Source: Amoebidium appalachense (lineage: Eukaryota; Ichthyosporea). Taken from it: a stretch of 64,000 nt of DNA. This document shows positions 34,613 through 64,000 of the stretch, piece by piece (within the stretch, counting starts at the first letter, position 1; each line of letters begins with the position of its first letter). The stretch covers positions 5,952,001 through 6,016,000 of the forward strand of contig CAVNZM010000016.1 of the NCBI GenBank assembly GCA_963693365.1, written 5' to 3'. The translations under genes were made by a program, and so were the position numbers. The notes beneath the pieces are model-generated. The model saw nothing but the letters and a program-made list of their open reading frames with translations. It did no database searches and was not told the DNA's origin.

Positions 34613-35273
34613 CTTACATCCTCCGGGGCATGTTGTTGCGCTAGTGTCTAGATCTGCTCGTTTGGAAAAAACAAAGTGCGTTAGCACAGCAAAGAAAAGT
34701 TTGCTCCCAAATAAAGTCACCATGCCGCATTGCTTATTGGTGGGGGGTCCTTGCTTGAAACTTTGAGGACAACAACTTAAAAAAGTCACCCAATGTCCAG
34801 TCTTTTATTCATTGTGCATGGTGGGGGCATGCAGGGTGGGGCTGGTTGGGGGGGGGGGGGGGGGGAGGGGGGGGGGAGGGGGGGGGGGGGGAAGGGTTAA
34901 TAAGTGAACTTGTGGGTTACCCTGAATGGTTGACCTTTGTTATGGTGCAAGTTTCCTTGTTTAGGCCATTACCTGTGTGTCACTTAGTCAGAAACTATCA
35001 TTCAATTGCTATTTGCTTTTAGTGTGGGGTTTCGGAGTCAGTGTGTGGCAGTAGTATCATGAGGCTCAGTATTAGACATATGAAAATGAACAACATTTGA
35101 GGTCGATCCCTGTGAAAAGTATTAAAGTGGGTGCAAGTTAATTGCTGCGTGACTACAAACCTTGCAAACGTTGTGTTCTCAGTGTGGTTAGGCGGGACAC
35201 CATGTCTGTGCCACACAAGAGTCAGTATGACTAAGAGGGCTACTAGGCGGGTGGTACCATCTCTATGAATCAT
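33408..35273 (-). CDS. Probable small secreted PAN/apple-like protein
   Basis: The terminal exon 33408-33637 follows a CTAG acceptor: YQSCNSPSG, RATCGASCAVASDSTC, AIWDEKLSTCTFYASGVCQ, then TAA. The six-cysteine pattern, with a short CTFYASG segment, resembles PAN/apple modules of secreted proteins. A phase-compatible 36-nt exon (34618-34653, DLDTSATTCPGG) lies upstream with a GTAAGC donor. A start exon at about 35273 encodes MIHRDGTTRLVALLVILTLVW, a good signal peptide. A further small exon near 34930-34979 (NGLNKETCTITKVNHS) is possible, but phases there do not close, so the complete structure is unresolved. The terminal exon is the firm part. Confidence 0.45.
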
Positions 35274-35663
35274 TTATTTGGACTTCCGTTTTTTGTCTCG
35301 CTTCAAGCTGTTTAGTATCTCTCTCTCACGAAGCTCTGTTACACTCTTTTGGCTCTGTGGCAAAGGAGGTGTGTGTGTGTGGGTGTGTGTGTGTATGTGT
35401 GTATGTGTGTGTGTATGTGTGTGTGTGTGTGTGTGTATGTGTGTGTGTGTGTGTGTGCGCGCGCTTGCGTATGTGTATGTGTGTGAATGCATGTGCATGA
35501 GTGCATGACTGTGCCGAGGTGATCGTGTCACGTACGTAGCGTGTACTTGTCTTACATATGTGGGCATGAATGCACGCACTGGCGGGGGGGAGGGATGTTA
35601 CATACATGATGGGCAATCCAGGGCTGGTGTATCATGTTCACGTCGATCCACACATCGATTGTG

Positions 35664-35716
<53 letters not shown>

Positions 35717-36072
35717 AGTCAGTCGACAATGCAGGCTGCGAGCACCTTTTACCTCTTAGCAATGCGCGCCACTTTCTCTCTATCACAGACTTCTAACCTC
35801 AAATGATTCTGTAGGAGCTTAAATGCACCCTCGGTCTGCTCCCCCCCCCCCCCCCCTCCCCCCCCCCCCCCCCCCCCCCCCTCCCCGCCCCCCCCCCTTT
35901 GCCCCCCGTCCCGCGCACCCACTGATTACCAAGCCTACACATGTACGAATATTCAAAAGCATGAATGAGTAGACAATTCTAGCATAAGCATTTTGACTAA
36001 CCAGTTCTGTCATTGTGTACATAGCGATAGCCACCGCGGGATGTCACTTGCATGTAACTGCTTTTTTTTTTT

Positions 36073-36122
<50 letters not shown>

Positions 36123-37580
36123 GAGGGAGGAAGGGGGGCAGGGGAGGGGCCGGGAGGGAGAGGGATTTCTTTGCTCCAGTAGAATACCCAATGAGATAGG
36201 GCACTGCACCGGGCCAGTTTGTTTTGTGAGTTTTGCGTTTTTACTACCACTTACAAGGATCGCGCCCAACCAGGTCATTCTAGCCACTTTTGTGGCTCCG
36301 ATCGTTGGTCGACTAATCACAAACGTCCATATCCGATCTTCGTAGCATACGGTCTCGTCCAAAAACTCTCCATTGCTACCAAGATATCACTCGCCCTGTT
36401 TTCTTTGGAAGTGCAACAAGAGCGTGGACGGTGGTGCAGTTTTAGCCAATCAGAAGTCACAGGTTGGTGCGCTATATATAGGTTTTCTACCTATATATAG
36501 CGCACTAAGAACGGGCCGTATCTGTGTTCCGTTTGGCGCCCGCCGCGGCTCAGCTGCAACTTTCGTTTCAATGATCATGCAAGTGCGCGAGAAGTGACCC
36601 AAACACAACCGTTCATAAAAGCAGTGAATTTAGGGGCTTCTAAAAGCGATTGCTACCGAAACACAGAGTATTTTAACAAAGCTAAGGGTTGTTAAGGCTA
36701 TTTAGAAGACGATCGCCAGTTTATAGGGCTTGGAAGGTAGGCAACACTGAACATGTAACACTCACTGTTCATGTAAGAGTATGTAAGGTCGGGGTATTGT
36801 TTGTGTAGAGGGCCTGGCATTATTCAAGTACTAGGGTGGTTGGCGTGAAGAATGCATATATTTCACCAGAAATTGATATAACTAGTCTGAAACTCTAATT
36901 TGGGCACTTTTTACGGGAATGATTTCACGTAACCTTACCAAGACATCCAACCACACACTGTAGTTCTCATAAGGCAATCACAGGAAGACGAAACAGTAGG
37001 CGGTTCGACATTCCTTGAAGCGTACGGATGGGAACCATGCGATGCAACAGAATTTACACTCACATGGTTCACATGAAACGCGGCCGTGTCATTGACGTTG
37101 TCTGTCTACACTCTTGCTCCCTCCCTCCCTCCCCCCCTCCCCCCCCCCCCCCCCCTCCCCCCCCCCCCCCCTCCCCCCCCTCCCCCCCCCCCTCTCTCTC
37201 TCTCTGTCTCCCCTCCTCTCTCTCTCCTTCACTGTCTCACTCCACTCAATCCTTGCCTGCCCTGCACATATGCAACTCTGTGCCGGTTGGTACATCTCTG
37301 CGTTCCCCCCATACATCACTACTAATCACTGCCAGCTTGTGCTGTACACACACAACCTAGCTCCGTCATCTGCACACTCCACATATCGTTTTGCTCTTGC
37401 CCCCCCCCCCCCCCCCCCCCCCCACACACACACACCCTTCCACCCCCCCCCCCAAAACAACAACAACAAGAAAAATCGTTTTTTAATTTCGTGATTTCTT
37501 TTTTTCTTTTGCTGGCAGGGTACTCCGTGATGTGCCAACAATAGTGCGGAGGTGTGAGGGCTCACAGCCCATCCGGCGCC
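35274..37580. other. Upstream region of MED13; 5' UTR intron; no other supported gene
   Basis: It holds a 45-base poly-A (35669-35714), poly-C blocks (35841-35897), a T/G block (36062-36121), a palindromic TATA element (36467-36505) and C-rich tracts (37120-37192, 37400-37454). A GGCAG acceptor at 37516-37518 precedes the first coding exon, so a 5' UTR intron is likely and transcription starts upstream. A short minus frame with a GTAAGT donor at about 36250 (ending MTWLGAIL) could be an exon but has no partner. Confidence 0.5.
36443..36505. promoter_or_regulatory. CCAAT box and 16-bp palindrome carrying TATA boxes on both strands
   Basis: CCAATCAG lies at 36446-36453. From 36467 to 36482 is GTGCGCTATATATAGG, a 7-base TTTTCTA loop follows, and 36490-36505 is the exact reverse complement CCTATATATAGCGCAC. 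Each arm contains a TATATATA element, so a TATA box is presented in both directions. The site lies about 1.1 kb upstream of the MED13 start codon and about 1.2 kb from the minus-strand signal-peptide ORF at 35273, a plausible divergent core promoter. Confidence 0.55.

Positions 37581-64000
<26,420 letters not shown>

Noticed and set aside
36250-36362. Minus-strand short exon candidate ending at a GTAAGT donor
   Set aside because: No upstream in-frame ATG of convincing context and no downstream partner exon found across the T/G block.

Overview
This is a nuclear eukaryotic window. It has spliceosomal introns with GT/AG ends, multi-exon genes and a very heavy load of simple repeats (CA/GT, poly-C, poly-G). 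The gene set is NMRK-type kinase, MED13, a class E (cAMP-receptor-like) GPCR, a secreted PAN/TSP1/spherulin-4 protein, and a RING plus TRAF-type zinc-finger protein. This fits an opisthokont, most likely a unicellular holozoan (choanoflagellate or ichthyosporean) or an early-branching animal. Assignment to a species cannot be made from sequence alone. Most long reading frames in the window are translations of repeats (CVCV, THTH, PPPP, GGGG) and are not genes.

Layout. 1-1.4 kb: the last exon of a cAMP-receptor-like GPCR (+). 3.7-11.4 kb: a complete seven-exon nicotinamide riboside kinase gene (-), 207 codons before the stop in 7.7 kb. 12.2-14.2 kb: a repeat-poor, GC-rich island with unidentified coding potential in shifting frames. 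15.5-18.7 kb: two inverted copies of a ~100-bp MITE-like element bracket a retroelement-type integrase (-), a tandem array of CRE-containing 47-bp units and an unidentified 3' exon (-). 18.7-22 kb: mostly microsatellite. 22.1-28.9 kb: a complete 14-exon secreted multidomain protein (-), 683 aa. A ~970-bp divergent promoter region separates it from a RING/TRAF-like locus (+, 29.9-31.7 kb) that looks decayed. 33.0-33.4 kb: a ~32-bp minisatellite. 33.4-35.3 kb: a probable small secreted PAN-like gene (-). 36.5 kb: a palindrome with TATA boxes beside a CCAAT box. 37.6 kb to the window end: the MED13 gene (+), with 30 exons placed and continuing beyond the window.

Exon boundaries were derived by reading splice sites, checking phase and comparing with remembered family motifs. 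In NMRK and the spherulin-4 gene every junction is phase-consistent. In MED13, an exon between 42748 and 43229 and the junctions around 56.5 and 57.1-57.7 kb remain unresolved.

The most striking property is the intron architecture. Exons are islands between simple repeats that often abut the splice sites themselves. Donors sit at the first GT of (GT)n runs and acceptors at the end of (CA)nCAG runs. Many introns are GT/G-rich at the 5' end and C/CA-rich at the 3' end of the sense strand, so the two ends are complementary. A dispersed repeat family confined to the MED13 introns adds a second layer.
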